From the NCBI RefSeq assembly GCF_008015755.1, contig NZ_SSGF01000030.1:87446-151445 (forward strand): a stretch of DNA of 64,000 nucleotides, in the 5' to 3' direction. The notes beneath the pieces are model-generated. The model searched no databases, was not told the DNA's origin, and saw only the letters and a list, made by a program, of their open reading frames with translations. Source of the DNA: Methylophilus sp. GTDB taxonomy: Bacteria; Pseudomonadota; Gammaproteobacteria; Burkholderiales; Methylophilaceae. Positions 54,561 to 63,720 of this stretch are shown here, in pieces. Numbering within the stretch: the first letter of the stretch is position 1; every line of letters begins with the position of its first letter. The translations under genes and the position numbers were made by a program.

Positions 54561-57143
54561 ATGCACCCGCAACCGTTAACCGAGGATTTGGCTAACCACT
54601 TCAAGAAGGTCAATGACTTTCGTTCACACATTTATCAATTACAACATGCCTGGGATAGCCTGGCATTGATGGCGCAACTGTCCGGCACCGGCTCCGAAAT
54701 GGAAGAAACCCGCAGTGCGTTTAATACCATCTCAAACGATGTATTACGCCACTTATCCCAGGAAACCTTGCATAAAACCGCGGCACAACTGTCATCAAAA
54801 GCATTTGAAATTATTAACTTGCTTGTGCGCAACCTGTTTGAGCGTACGGCTGACATCGGCTTTTTCGCCACCGACAATGATGTCCGTGATTATCTGGAAA
54901 AACAGGCAGCGGACAGCGTGGAAGATGCCGACCAGGAAAAAATTGAATTTCGTTTTCAGGAGTATCAGAAAAAATATACTGTTTACGACAATATTGTGCT
55001 GTTTGATGAGGAAGGCCAGCTATTGCATCAACTGGATGAGACGCAAACCACCCTGTGCCACTACCACCCAATTGTGGCCCTGGCTCGCCAATCGACTGAG
55101 CCTTATATAGAGCGCTTTTATGAGACCGACGTCGGTGGCAAGCTGCAGAAATCACTGGTCTATGCGCATGCCGTGCGTAGCAAAGATGGCCAGCGTGTCT
55201 TAGGCGTGCTCTGTCTGTGTTTTAAGTTCGTTAACGAGCTGGATACGATTTTTCATCACCTGATTTCAGAGCATGACTGGACCGTAGGCGTGTTACTGGA
55301 CGAAGAGCATCATGTGATTGCCTCCAGTGATCCGTATCAAATTCCGCTTGGCATTGCGCTGTGCGTAGACCCGGAAACAGACTGGTTTATCACACGGTTT
55401 AACGGCCGCGAATATCTGTGCGTGACTAAACAGTCCGAAGGCTATCAAGGTTACTTGGGGCCAGGCTGGCTGGGGCAGGCCATGATCCCGATTGAGCATG
55501 CGTTTAATCAGACGATTCATGACACAGTGAATAACATTGATGCAGACACTCTGCGCAAAGTGATGCGTAGCCCGCTGATCTTTTCTGAAAGCTTGCTGAA
55601 TATTCCCAAGCAGGCCGCCAATATCCAGAGCAAACTGAACCAGTCGGTGTGGAACGGCAATATCCGGCAAAGCAATGATGTGAACACGCAGCAGAAAAAC
55701 TTTTCCAAAAGTCTGCTTTCTGAAATCAGCCATACCGGCCATAAAACGCAGAAAATCATTGAAAACATGGTGTCTGAGCTTTATCAGACCGTGGTGTCGG
55801 TGATGTTGGAAAACTCCAGTTTTTACGCGCAACTGGCGGTAGAAATCATGGACCGCAACCTGTATGAACGCGCCAACGATGTGCGTTGGTGGGCGCTGAC
55901 GCATCTGTTTAGAGAGCTGCTGGCCAAGCCCAGCCTGCAAGCAGAAGACAAAGGCAAAATGAGCGAGGTGCTGCGCTATATCAACAGCCTCTACACCGTG
56001 TATGACAACCTGATCATCTTTGACCGCAAAGGCGAAGTGATGGCGATATCCAACCAGCAGTATGCCCATTTGCTGGGTACACACCTGGCCGATGAATGGG
56101 TAGGCCGCACCAGGAGCTGCGCCTCCACGCAAGATTACGTCGTCTCTGCATTTGAACCCACCCCGCTCTACAACGACAAACATACCTACATGTATGCTGC
56201 GCCGATCCGCCACCTCGATGGCAATAGCATTGTCGGTGGCATCGCCATTGTGTTTGATAGCACACCGCAGTTTCAGGCCATGCTGCGTGACGTGATTCCG
56301 CGCGATAAAACAGATACGCCAGTCCATGGCAGTTTTACCTTGTTTGTGAATGAGCAACTCAACGTGATCTCAAGCACACATCAAGACTTTGCCGTGGGCG
56401 AGTTGTTTGAGTTGATGCCCGCGATTAACAAGTTAAAAGAAGGCGATCAGCTATTTGATATTGCGATTTATCAAAATACTTATTATGCGGTGGGCGGTCG
56501 CGCCGCGTATGGTTACCGTGAGTTTAAAAGTGAACAGGACAGCTATCGCAACAAAGTGGTGGCGCTGATTTTCACGCCACTGGGCAAGGTCGATGAAATT
56601 AACCAGCGCATCCATGCCGAAGCACAAGTCATCCACAACAAATTCAACCCCAACCTGTTTGCGCAGTCCGGGCAGGACTGCCAGGAATATGCCACGTTTT
56701 ACGTCGGCGACTCCTGGCTGGGCATAGAGGCGCGCTTTGTGCGCGAAGCGATAGACGAAGATCAATTACGCACCCTGCCGGAGTCGGCACCGTTTATTGC
56801 TGGCATGCACACCTATCAGGGCGAAGTGATTCCGGTGATAGACCTGGCGCGCATGCTGGGCCATCCACACTATTTCACAGATTACCGGCAGATCATTGTG
56901 ATTGAAGACAAAGCCGCCTCGCTAAAATTTGGCCTGTTTGTCTCTGCACTGGGCGAAATCCCTTACCTGGCGCCATCGCAGATTCAGCCGATGACAACCT
57001 TCTTCAGGGGCGCCAGCCACAACCCTGGCATTGCCATTGCCAATATCGCCCAAAACAGCATGCTGACCCTGATCACCGCACAAAGTCTGTGGGACAAAGT
57101 GCTTTCCGTACGCTCGCAGTCTACAGAACAGGTGTATGCCTGA
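54561..57143 (+). CDS. Soluble tandem-Cache sensor with C-terminal CheW domain
   Basis: An 860-residue protein with no signal peptide and no membrane helix. Two related sensor modules stand in tandem, roughly residues 85-320 and 425-690: compare NLFERTADIGFF with NLYERANDVRWW, and YTVYDNIVLFDEEG with YTVYDNLIIFDRKG. Each resembles a double-Cache domain, which normally is extracytoplasmic. A helical linker lies between them. The C-terminus (about 705-845) is a CheW-like domain (CQEYATFYVGDSWLGIEARFV, IAGMHTYQGEVIPVIDLARMLG). I infer a cytoplasmic signal sensor that docks to chemoreceptor or CheA-type partners. Its TGATG stop/start couples it to the GGDEF-EAL protein behind. Confidence 0.8.
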   Translation: MHPQPLTEDLANHFKKVNDFRSHIYQLQHAWDSLALMAQLSGTGSEMEETRSAFNTISNDVLRHLSQETLHKTAAQLSSKAFEIINLLVRNLFERTADIGFFATDNDVRDYLEKQAADSVEDADQEKIEFRFQEYQKKYTVYDNIVLFDEEGQLLHQLDETQTTLCHYHPIVALARQSTEPYIERFYETDVGGKLQKSLVYAHAVRSKDGQRVLGVLCLCFKFVNELDTIFHHLISEHDWTVGVLLDEEHHVIASSDPYQIPLGIALCVDPETDWFITRFNGREYLCVTKQSEGYQGYLGPGWLGQAMIPIEHAFNQTIHDTVNNIDADTLRKVMRSPLIFSESLLNIPKQAANIQSKLNQSVWNGNIRQSNDVNTQQKNFSKSLLSEISHTGHKTQKIIENMVSELYQTVVSVMLENSSFYAQLAVEIMDRNLYERANDVRWWALTHLFRELLAKPSLQAEDKGKMSEVLRYINSLYTVYDNLIIFDRKGEVMAISNQQYAHLLGTHLADEWVGRTRSCASTQDYVVSAFEPTPLYNDKHTYMYAAPIRHLDGNSIVGGIAIVFDSTPQFQAMLRDVIPRDKTDTPVHGSFTLFVNEQLNVISSTHQDFAVGELFELMPAINKLKEGDQLFDIAIYQNTYYAVGGRAAYGYREFKSEQDSYRNKVVALIFTPLGKVDEINQRIHAEAQVIHNKFNPNLFAQSGQDCQEYATFYVGDSWLGIEARFVREAIDEDQLRTLPESAPFIAGMHTYQGEVIPVIDLARMLGHPHYFTDYRQIIVIEDKAASLKFGLFVSALGEIPYLAPSQIQPMTTFFRGASHNPGIAIANIAQNSMLTLITAQSLWDKVLSVRSQSTEQVYA

Positions 57144-59308
57144 TGAATAGTCAGACTACCCTCTTTGGCATCATGCAAAACGACATCATGGAATCCTTAC
57201 TCACTGCGCAGCAACAGCGATTGCTGGATACGCTGCTGGATAATCTGGATGGCATGATTTACCGCTGCCTGTATGACAGCAACTGGACCATGATTTATGT
57301 CAGCAAGGGCTGCGAAACCCTCACTGGTTATCCGGCACATGAGTTGCTGCTCAATAAAAGTACCTCTTACGAAACCATGACGCACCCGGATGACCGCGAC
57401 AAGGCGCGGGCAGTGATTGATGCCGCGATTCAGAAAGGCGAGCGCTTTGAGCTGGAATACCGTATTGTGCGCGCCAATGGCGACATCACCTGGGTGGCTG
57501 AGCGCGGCAGCGCGGTGTTTGATAACAATGGGCAGCCGGTGGCGCTGGAAGGCATTATTCAGGACATCAGTGGCCGCAAGCGCATCGAAGACGAACTGTT
57601 CAGCACCGAGCAAAAGTACCGCTCCATGTTTGAAAACTCCACGCTGGGCATGTTCCAGACCACCGAGTCTGGCACCTACCTCAATGCCAATCCGGCGCTG
57701 GCAAAACTATACGGTTATGTGTCGCCAGAGGCACTGATTGGCGACCTGAACAATATCAGCACCCAGCTTTATGTGGCCGAAAGCAGGCGCGGCGAATTTA
57801 CTGACGCCATCCGCGCGCAAGGCCGGGTACACAACTTTGAATCTGAGGTTTACCGGCTGAATGGTGAAACCATCTGGATTTCGGAAAACGCGCATGCCGT
57901 CTGCGACCCGCAAGGCGAGATTTTGTATTACGAAGGCACGGTAGAAGACATTACCGACCGTAAGAACCACGAGCTGCAAATCCGCCAGCTAGCCGTCACC
58001 GACAACCTGACCGGCCTGCTCAACCGGCATGCGTTTAGTGGCAAACTGGCCAGCCTGATTGCCGAGGCGGACAAAACGCAAAACAAAATTGCCATTGCTT
58101 TTATCGACCTTGATCATTTCAAGCTGATTAACGACACACTGGGTCACCGCGCTGGTGACAAACTGCTGGAAAATGTCGCGCAACGGCTGATCCAGAGCAC
58201 GCGCCCAACCGATGCCATTGTGCGCTTTGGCGGCGACGAATTTGTCATGCTTTACCCCCGCCTGCGCGTGGCCGAAGATGCTGAACCCTTGCTAGCACGT
58301 GTGATGGAAGCCATTTCGCAACCGATCGCCATTGGCGACTATGTGTTTAACATGACTTGCAGTGTCGGCGTCAGCATTTACCCTGACCATGCCAAAGAAA
58401 TAGATACCTTGCTCAGTTGCGCTGACTCGGCGCTGTACAGTGCCAAAAACGCAGGCAAAAACAAGGTACAAATGTTTAGCGGCGCGCTGGCACAACAACT
58501 GGGCGAGCGTAACGAAATTGAATATGGTCTGGGCCATGCCATGCAGCGCCAGGAACTCATGCTCTATTACCAGCCGCAAATCAATATGCAGCACGGCAAT
58601 ATCAGCGCGCTGGAGGCCTTAATCCGCTGGCAACACCCTGAGCGCGGGTTGATTCCACCCGACCAGTTTATTCCGGTGGCCGAAGAAACCGGCCATATTT
58701 TTGCCATTGGTGAATGGGTGTTGCAGACCGCCTGCCAAAAGATCAAGTCCATGCAAACCGAGTGGGGCTATATGGTGCCGATTGCGGTCAATGTGTCGCC
58801 GATACAGTTTTTGCGTGGCAACCTGGTTGAAACCGTACAACGCGTATTGCGGCAAGAGCGCGTGCCGCCACATTTAATTACGCTGGAGGTCACCGAAAAT
58901 GCACGCTTCAAAGACGAAGCCATGTTCACGCGGACGCTGGAACAACTGAAACGGCTGGGCGTGTGTATTGCGATTGACGACTTTGGCATTGGCTATTCGA
59001 ACATGGCCTACCTCAAAAACTATCCGATTGATGAGCTAAAAATCGACAAGGCGTTTGTGCAAGACCTGGAGCAAAGCGTCACCAACGGCAACATTTTGCT
59101 GGCGCTGATTAACCTGGGCAAAAGCTTGCATAAATCAGTGACGGCAGAAGGCATAGAAACCGAATACCAGCACCGCTTTTTACTGCACAGCGGATGTGAT
59201 GTCGGCCAAGGCTACTATTACAGCCGACCGTTGTCTGACGAGGCGTTGGCGCAGTTTATGCGCGAACAGCAGCCGAAGTTTGATCATTTTCAGCAGGTGG
59301 CCAGGTAA
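57143..59308 (+). CDS. PAS-PAS-GGDEF-EAL protein
   Basis: A 721-residue soluble protein: PAS (about 30-150, with PAC tail ending IIQDISGRKRIEDEL), second PAS (about 160-290), GGDEF (FGGDEFVML, with RxxD site RPTD five residues before) and EAL (EALIRWQHP, DDFGIGYSN, AEGIETE). Both catalytic sites look intact. It starts inside the stop of the tandem-Cache/CheW gene, so the two are made together; I infer that the CheW-linked sensor and this c-di-GMP enzyme act on the same signal. Confidence 0.9.
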   Translation: MNSQTTLFGIMQNDIMESLLTAQQQRLLDTLLDNLDGMIYRCLYDSNWTMIYVSKGCETLTGYPAHELLLNKSTSYETMTHPDDRDKARAVIDAAIQKGERFELEYRIVRANGDITWVAERGSAVFDNNGQPVALEGIIQDISGRKRIEDELFSTEQKYRSMFENSTLGMFQTTESGTYLNANPALAKLYGYVSPEALIGDLNNISTQLYVAESRRGEFTDAIRAQGRVHNFESEVYRLNGETIWISENAHAVCDPQGEILYYEGTVEDITDRKNHELQIRQLAVTDNLTGLLNRHAFSGKLASLIAEADKTQNKIAIAFIDLDHFKLINDTLGHRAGDKLLENVAQRLIQSTRPTDAIVRFGGDEFVMLYPRLRVAEDAEPLLARVMEAISQPIAIGDYVFNMTCSVGVSIYPDHAKEIDTLLSCADSALYSAKNAGKNKVQMFSGALAQQLGERNEIEYGLGHAMQRQELMLYYQPQINMQHGNISALEALIRWQHPERGLIPPDQFIPVAEETGHIFAIGEWVLQTACQKIKSMQTEWGYMVPIAVNVSPIQFLRGNLVETVQRVLRQERVPPHLITLEVTENARFKDEAMFTRTLEQLKRLGVCIAIDDFGIGYSNMAYLKNYPIDELKIDKAFVQDLEQSVTNGNILLALINLGKSLHKSVTAEGIETEYQHRFLLHSGCDVGQGYYYSRPLSDEALAQFMREQQPKFDHFQQVAR

Positions 59309-59341
59309 CACTGGCCACCATGCATTTTGCCAATCGCAGGA

Positions 59342-60568
59342 TCAAGCGACCGTTTGCTCGATCTCTGGCAGGGCTTCGTGCTTGATGGCGGCTTCAAAGG
59401 CCGTCAACCGCTTGTACACAGACAGCAGTTCGACGATGGTGGTCCACGAGTTCACCAGGTATTGGAACGAGTTACTCACTTGTGAAAACGCGGTCAGAAT
59501 CTGCTGCAAAATCCCAAAAGTGATCCGGCCAGCCGCAATGGTCGGCACCAGAATCAGGTAGGCAAAAATATTATCTGCCTGCAAATACAGGCTGCGCGCC
59601 ACATTGAAATACATATAGTGAAAATACAGGCGGAAGTAGTTTTTACGCACATCCATAAACAGTGACTTCAGCGTGGCAGGTTGTGCGCGTTCGTTATTGT
59701 CTTCGCCATACACCAGCTCTTTACGATATGCCGCTTCGACGCGCTGATTTCTGAATTCCAGCCCCGGTAATTTAATCCCCACCGCGGCTAGCAGCAAGGT
59801 GCCGAACACCGACCAGGCAATCGCAGAGGTAAACAAAGGCGCTGGCACCGCCCCAAATACCGGCAACTCGCTGACGTAAGCTGACAAACTCCATAGCACC
59901 GGCAAGAAGGCAAACAAGGTCATGATCGCTTCGACCATAGACACGCCCAGGCCTTCCATAATGGTGGCGAAGCGCATGGTATCTTCCTGCACCCGCTGCG
60001 ACGCACCTTCAATCCGGCGCACCTGTGGCCACTGGCTAGTGTAAAAATCGTTCATGGCCGTGCGCCAGCGGAAAATATAATGGCTGACAAAAAAGCGCGT
60101 AATGACGTAGATAAAAATCGCCACAAACGCAATTTCGGCAAACTGCAACATCAGCGTGTATAACTCGGCGGTGGTCACTTTAGAATTAGGCGACAAGGCG
60201 GCCTGCACGCCGTCAAAAAAGGGTCGGCGCCAGTTGTTAATTGCCACCGACACCTGCACCGAGTAATAAGTCGAAAACAAAATAAATGCTGAACCAAGAA
60301 TCGACCACCATTGCCAACGGCTGGGCTTGAGCTTAAACCAGGCCAGCGCGAATAGCGCCACACTCACGGCATAGTAGCCATAAAACAGCTTGAATGAGTC
60401 GGTGACAAAGTGACCCAGGCCAATCACTGGCTGTTCTTCAGCCATAGCCAAGCCAAACACGGCGCCAATGGCGGCAGAAAACTCAAACCAAACACCGCAG
60501 CAAATAGCCGCCCAGACAATGACGGAAGGCCAGAACCAGCGGGAATCAGGGAAAAAGGATTTAAACAT
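59342..60568 (-). CDS. SbmA/BacA-like peptide transporter
   Basis: A 408-residue inner-membrane protein with about seven helices and the SbmA/BacA signature region: FDGVQAALSPNS, RRIEGASQRVQEDTMRFATIMEGLG and NVARSLYLQADNIFAYLILVPTIAAGRITFG. Such proteins import peptides (microcins, bleomycin) or affect very-long-chain fatty-acid lipids. Without an ATPase domain it belongs to the SbmA group rather than full ABCD transporters. It converges on the GGDEF-EAL gene. Confidence 0.87.
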   Translation of the reverse strand: MFKSFFPDSRWFWPSVIVWAAICCGVWFEFSAAIGAVFGLAMAEEQPVIGLGHFVTDSFKLFYGYYAVSVALFALAWFKLKPSRWQWWSILGSAFILFSTYYSVQVSVAINNWRRPFFDGVQAALSPNSKVTTAELYTLMLQFAEIAFVAIFIYVITRFFVSHYIFRWRTAMNDFYTSQWPQVRRIEGASQRVQEDTMRFATIMEGLGVSMVEAIMTLFAFLPVLWSLSAYVSELPVFGAVPAPLFTSAIAWSVFGTLLLAAVGIKLPGLEFRNQRVEAAYRKELVYGEDNNERAQPATLKSLFMDVRKNYFRLYFHYMYFNVARSLYLQADNIFAYLILVPTIAAGRITFGILQQILTAFSQVSNSFQYLVNSWTTIVELLSVYKRLTAFEAAIKHEALPEIEQTVA

Positions 60569-60651
60569 AGCGCTTTCTTAGACGATTTTTCAACAGATGT
60601 TTTAGGGAGCCACTTTTCGCCAGTGTATTGGCTCTTGAAAAGACCTGCAAC

Positions 60652-60676
60652 AAAAAAGCCTCCGTGAGGAGGCTTT
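60652..60676 (-). terminator. Terminator after the small secreted gene
   Basis: A 9-bp stem (60655-60663 with 60668-60676, loop of four) followed on the minus strand by six T. It follows the 126-residue gene and lies ahead of the SbmA-like gene. Confidence 0.85.
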
Positions 60677-60699
60677 GTGTGTTTAAAGGTTTGTGCGCA

Positions 60700-61080
60700 C
60701 TAGATACGGTTGCCGCGGAAACAGCAGCCCAACGGCGTATTGGCAATATAATTTGCCTTCAACACCATGGCATGCGGTTTAATCGCTGAATGTTTTTGTG
60801 ACACACGCTTTTTATAAACAGCCGGTTTTTTCATGGCAGTCTGTTTATCTTCATTGACTATATTGTCATCTATTGCCGCCACTTTTAGCGCAGGGGCAGC
60901 AGCATTTTCGGTAATGACCACTTCAGCCGCTTGCGGTTTGGCCGCGACTTGCCCCGTCTGTGCGCGATTAAGCAAAGGATTGTTGTCAGCAGGGGCTTGG
61001 TGCTCAAAAGTAATCATCATTAAGGCAAGCATATTTAAAAAAATCAGCTTGGGCAGCATATAGGATTTGGTTCGTTGCAT
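60700..61080 (-). CDS. Small basic protein with N-terminal helix, unknown
   Basis: A 126-residue protein. A hydrophobic segment (MLPKLIFLNMLALMMITF) starts at residue 8, followed by an Ala/Gln/Glu-rich stretch and a basic region with KKPAVYKKRVSQKH, ending in a short segment with two adjacent cysteines (PLGCCFRGNRI). It is probably anchored in or exported through the membrane. It has its own terminator. No family recognised; the ribosome site is weak. Confidence 0.5.
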   Translation of the reverse strand: MQRTKSYMLPKLIFLNMLALMMITFEHQAPADNNPLLNRAQTGQVAAKPQAAEVVITENAAAPALKVAAIDDNIVNEDKQTAMKKPAVYKKRVSQKHSAIKPHAMVLKANYIANTPLGCCFRGNRI

Positions 61081-61291
61081 GGTGAATACTCAGTGTTGTT
61101 ATAGATTATTTCAATGGCGATTTTAGAGTGCCGATGCGCCTTGAGTAAGTCGACCACTGCCGATTTATTTGTCAGAAAATGCCTACAAAATAGCTATTGC
61201 AGAAAACATTTACGCGATACGATGGTCAGAGTATACACGGTCATGCATGGTGCATGATCGGCGCGGTTGGCCTTTCACTCTCGGAGCCTGT

Positions 61292-62305
61292 ATGCAACGG
61301 TTATTCGTTTTATCTATCCTGTTAACAAACATGAGTCTGCACGCGCAGCCGAGCATCGTAGACACCCTAGAGCTGGGCCATTCGATTGTGATGGTCACCA
61401 CCGATATTCCCGGTGGCTCCAACGGCCGTGGCTCGGGGGTGGTGGTTAGCCCGGAATATGTGGCGACCAACTGCCATGTGATTGCCAATAGCAATGGGGC
61501 CAATATTGCGAAGTTTAGGGATGGTTATCAGCCAATTGCGCTCAAGGCAAACTGGAAACGTGATGTCTGTTTGCTCAAGTTTGACCCACTGCCGTTTAAG
61601 CCACTGTCGATGCGCGACAGCAAAACATTGCAATACGAAGAAGAAGTGTTCAGCCTGAGCTTTCCGGCAGCTGCGCCGGTGCCACAAATCTCTTATGGCA
61701 ATATCAAAGGGATTTATCCTTTTGAGGGCAGCATGATTGTGCGTTCAAATGCCGCTTTTTTAATGGGCTCCAGCGGCGGTGCCCTGTTTGACCAACACTT
61801 TAACCTGATCGGCCTCACCACCTTCAAGAGTCCGGGACATCAGGCGTTTTACTACAGCCTGCCGGTGGAGTGGATTAAAGAGCTGATGGATGCGCCGGAA
61901 GTCATCTCACTCAAAACCAACGAGGTACCATTTTGGGCCTTGCCGCTGGAACAACGGCCGTATTTTATGCAGGTGGTGATTCCTTACCAGAATGGAGATT
62001 GGGCGAGCTTGCAATCAATTGCTAACTTATGGGTGAAGCAAGAACCAAGCTCTGCGGATGCCTGGTACTTTTTGGGATTGGCGGAAGAAGGCTTGCAGCA
62101 ATTTGCCAAGGCAGAGCAGGATTTACAGCATGCCTATGACTTGAACCAGCGCGATTTTGACGCCATGCTGGCCTTGTCTCGGGTCGCGCTGACACAAAAA
62201 GATGTCGCCACGCTAGAGGCGATTCAACCGGCGATTAATGCCATTGACCAAAGCGCAGGCGAACAAGTCGCGCAGCAAATTTTAAAGTTAAAACAAGGCA
62301 GTTAA
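61292..62305 (+). CDS. Secreted trypsin-like serine protease with TPR-like tail (paralogue)
   Basis: A 337-residue exported protein laid out like the one at 27878-28885: signal peptide (QRLFVLSILLTNMSLHA), trypsin-like domain with His in TNCHVIAN, Asp in KRDVCLLK and Ser in GSSGGALFD, then a TPR-like tail (DAWYFLGLAEEGLQQFAKAEQDL). The linker shares PFW and YFMQVV with the paralogue. CGGAG before ATG 61292 decides the start; the longer frame opens at 61169. A perfect 7-bp inverted repeat (61241-61257) lies 35 bases upstream. Confidence 0.8.
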   Translation: MQRLFVLSILLTNMSLHAQPSIVDTLELGHSIVMVTTDIPGGSNGRGSGVVVSPEYVATNCHVIANSNGANIAKFRDGYQPIALKANWKRDVCLLKFDPLPFKPLSMRDSKTLQYEEEVFSLSFPAAAPVPQISYGNIKGIYPFEGSMIVRSNAAFLMGSSGGALFDQHFNLIGLTTFKSPGHQAFYYSLPVEWIKELMDAPEVISLKTNEVPFWALPLEQRPYFMQVVIPYQNGDWASLQSIANLWVKQEPSSADAWYFLGLAEEGLQQFAKAEQDLQHAYDLNQRDFDAMLALSRVALTQKDVATLEAIQPAINAIDQSAGEQVAQQILKLKQGS

Positions 62306-62353
62306 AGTCACCGGCTATTGGTGTCGATGGCAGCTAGTGTCAATGGCGGCTGC

Positions 62354-62788
62354 CTAAGGCTGCAACGAAACCAACAACAGCAAACAGCCAATCACCAGCA
62401 AAGATATTTGCTGGCGCAACTGGTAAAACCAGCGCTCTATTGCGCCATCCGCTAGCAGTTGTCGATCAATCAGCAGCAGGCTGATAAAACAAGTGATCTG
62501 GATCAGATACTGCGTGACCGGAATCAATAGTAACAACGGTAACCAGGCCAGCAAAGCGATGACGTTACTTGAGATCAACAGATTGATGCGTCTGGCTTTT
62601 GCATGGGTGAGATATAATCCCCAGTGGATGCCTGACAGAAAAGAAATAATGATAGCACCGTAGGTGAGTGACAAGTAACCGGTGTGATAATTCGCCATCC
62701 CGGCCAACTGTCCTACCACTGCGGCGATAAACGGAGTGGCGCCTAATAAAGCCAAGCCTTTTGCCCATAGCATCTGATCTCGTTGCAT
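62354..62788 (-). CDS. DUF3429 membrane protein
   Basis: A 144-residue protein with about four helices and the DUF3429 pattern KGLALLGATPFIAAVV, YGAIIISFLSGIHWGL. AGGAGA eight bases upstream fixes ATG 62788, leaving 111 bases of the longer open frame as leader. Unknown function. It is divergent from the MipA/OmpV gene. Confidence 0.82.
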   Translation of the reverse strand: MQRDQMLWAKGLALLGATPFIAAVVGQLAGMANYHTGYLSLTYGAIIISFLSGIHWGLYLTHAKARRINLLISSNVIALLAWLPLLLLIPVTQYLIQITCFISLLLIDRQLLADGAIERWFYQLRQQISLLVIGCLLLLVSLQP

Positions 62789-62910
62789 GATAATTTCTCC
62801 TGATAACCGATACTCTGACCTCACTCCGTCAGTTTGGTTTTCGACACAGGAACTAAACTGTGGTGCTACATGACAGACACATGATCTCAACCAAATCACT
62901 TAGAACAATT

Positions 62911-63720
62911 ATGATGAATCACCGCCATTTCTCCCGCTCGACCATTAGCCTCGCTATCGCCTGTTTCAGTGCCACGGCAGCGGCAGAGTCGCGCCCCACA
63001 GAATCACGCATAGACCGCCAAACCGAAACTGCAGTGCCTAGAGCGCAAAATCTTTATGGCATCGGCGTAGGTATTTTGCCAAAAACGTCTGGCTCCGATG
63101 AATACCGTGCATTGGTATTGCCGATTATTAATGCCAATTACGGTGACCGCTTTTTTGTAAACGCTTTGCAGGCAGGCGTCTGGCTGCTGGACAGCGATGA
63201 TAAGCGACTGCGTTTTGGCCTGTCTGCCGAAGCTAAATTTGGCTGGGATGCCAGCAAAGGCGACCGCACGCGCGGCATGCAAGACCGCGATTTTTCAATT
63301 TTTGTTGGCCCCTTGCTGCGCTGGCAAACTGACTATGGCACGTTTAACGCGCAATGGACGGCAGACGCCAGCGGTAACAGTAATGGCCAGCAAGTACAGC
63401 TGCAATATATTAAAAGCTTGATTCGTGCACCGCAATTACGGCTGAACGGCGTCATTGGCGCCACCTGGAACAACCAGAAATTTAATGACTATTATTTTGG
63501 TGTGAGCACCAGCGAAGCGACTGCCAGCCGCCCAGTTTACCGCGCAGGTTCTGGCGTGGAATGGCAAGCAGGGGTCAACGGCATGATGCCTGCCTTTAAA
63601 GACCACTCACTGTTGTTTGGCGCCTTTGTGACGCGACTCAGCAACGCACAAAATGATAGCCCGATTACCGAAACGAGAATCCAGCCGATGGCTTATGTCG
63701 GCTATAGTATTCCTTTCTAA
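62911..63720 (+). CDS. MipA/OmpV-family outer-membrane protein
   Basis: A 269-residue outer-membrane protein: signal peptide (RHFSRSTISLAIACFSATAAAE), then beta-barrel sequence with YGIGVGILPKTSGSDEYRALVLPIINANYGDRFFV, ending in the aromatic terminal residue of YVGYSIPF. MipA was first described as scaffold for MltA and PBP1B; most relatives have no known role. ATG 62881 would add ten residues ahead of the signal peptide; neither start has a clear ribosome site. Confidence 0.85.
   Translation: MMNHRHFSRSTISLAIACFSATAAAESRPTESRIDRQTETAVPRAQNLYGIGVGILPKTSGSDEYRALVLPIINANYGDRFFVNALQAGVWLLDSDDKRLRFGLSAEAKFGWDASKGDRTRGMQDRDFSIFVGPLLRWQTDYGTFNAQWTADASGNSNGQQVQLQYIKSLIRAPQLRLNGVIGATWNNQKFNDYYFGVSTSEATASRPVYRAGSGVEWQAGVNGMMPAFKDHSLLFGAFVTRLSNAQNDSPITETRIQPMAYVGYSIPF

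Noticed and set aside
55293..56357. 354-codon open frame on the minus strand
   Set aside because: It lies wholly antisense to the tandem-Cache/CheW gene, has no recognisable domain, and arises from codon bias of the sense gene.
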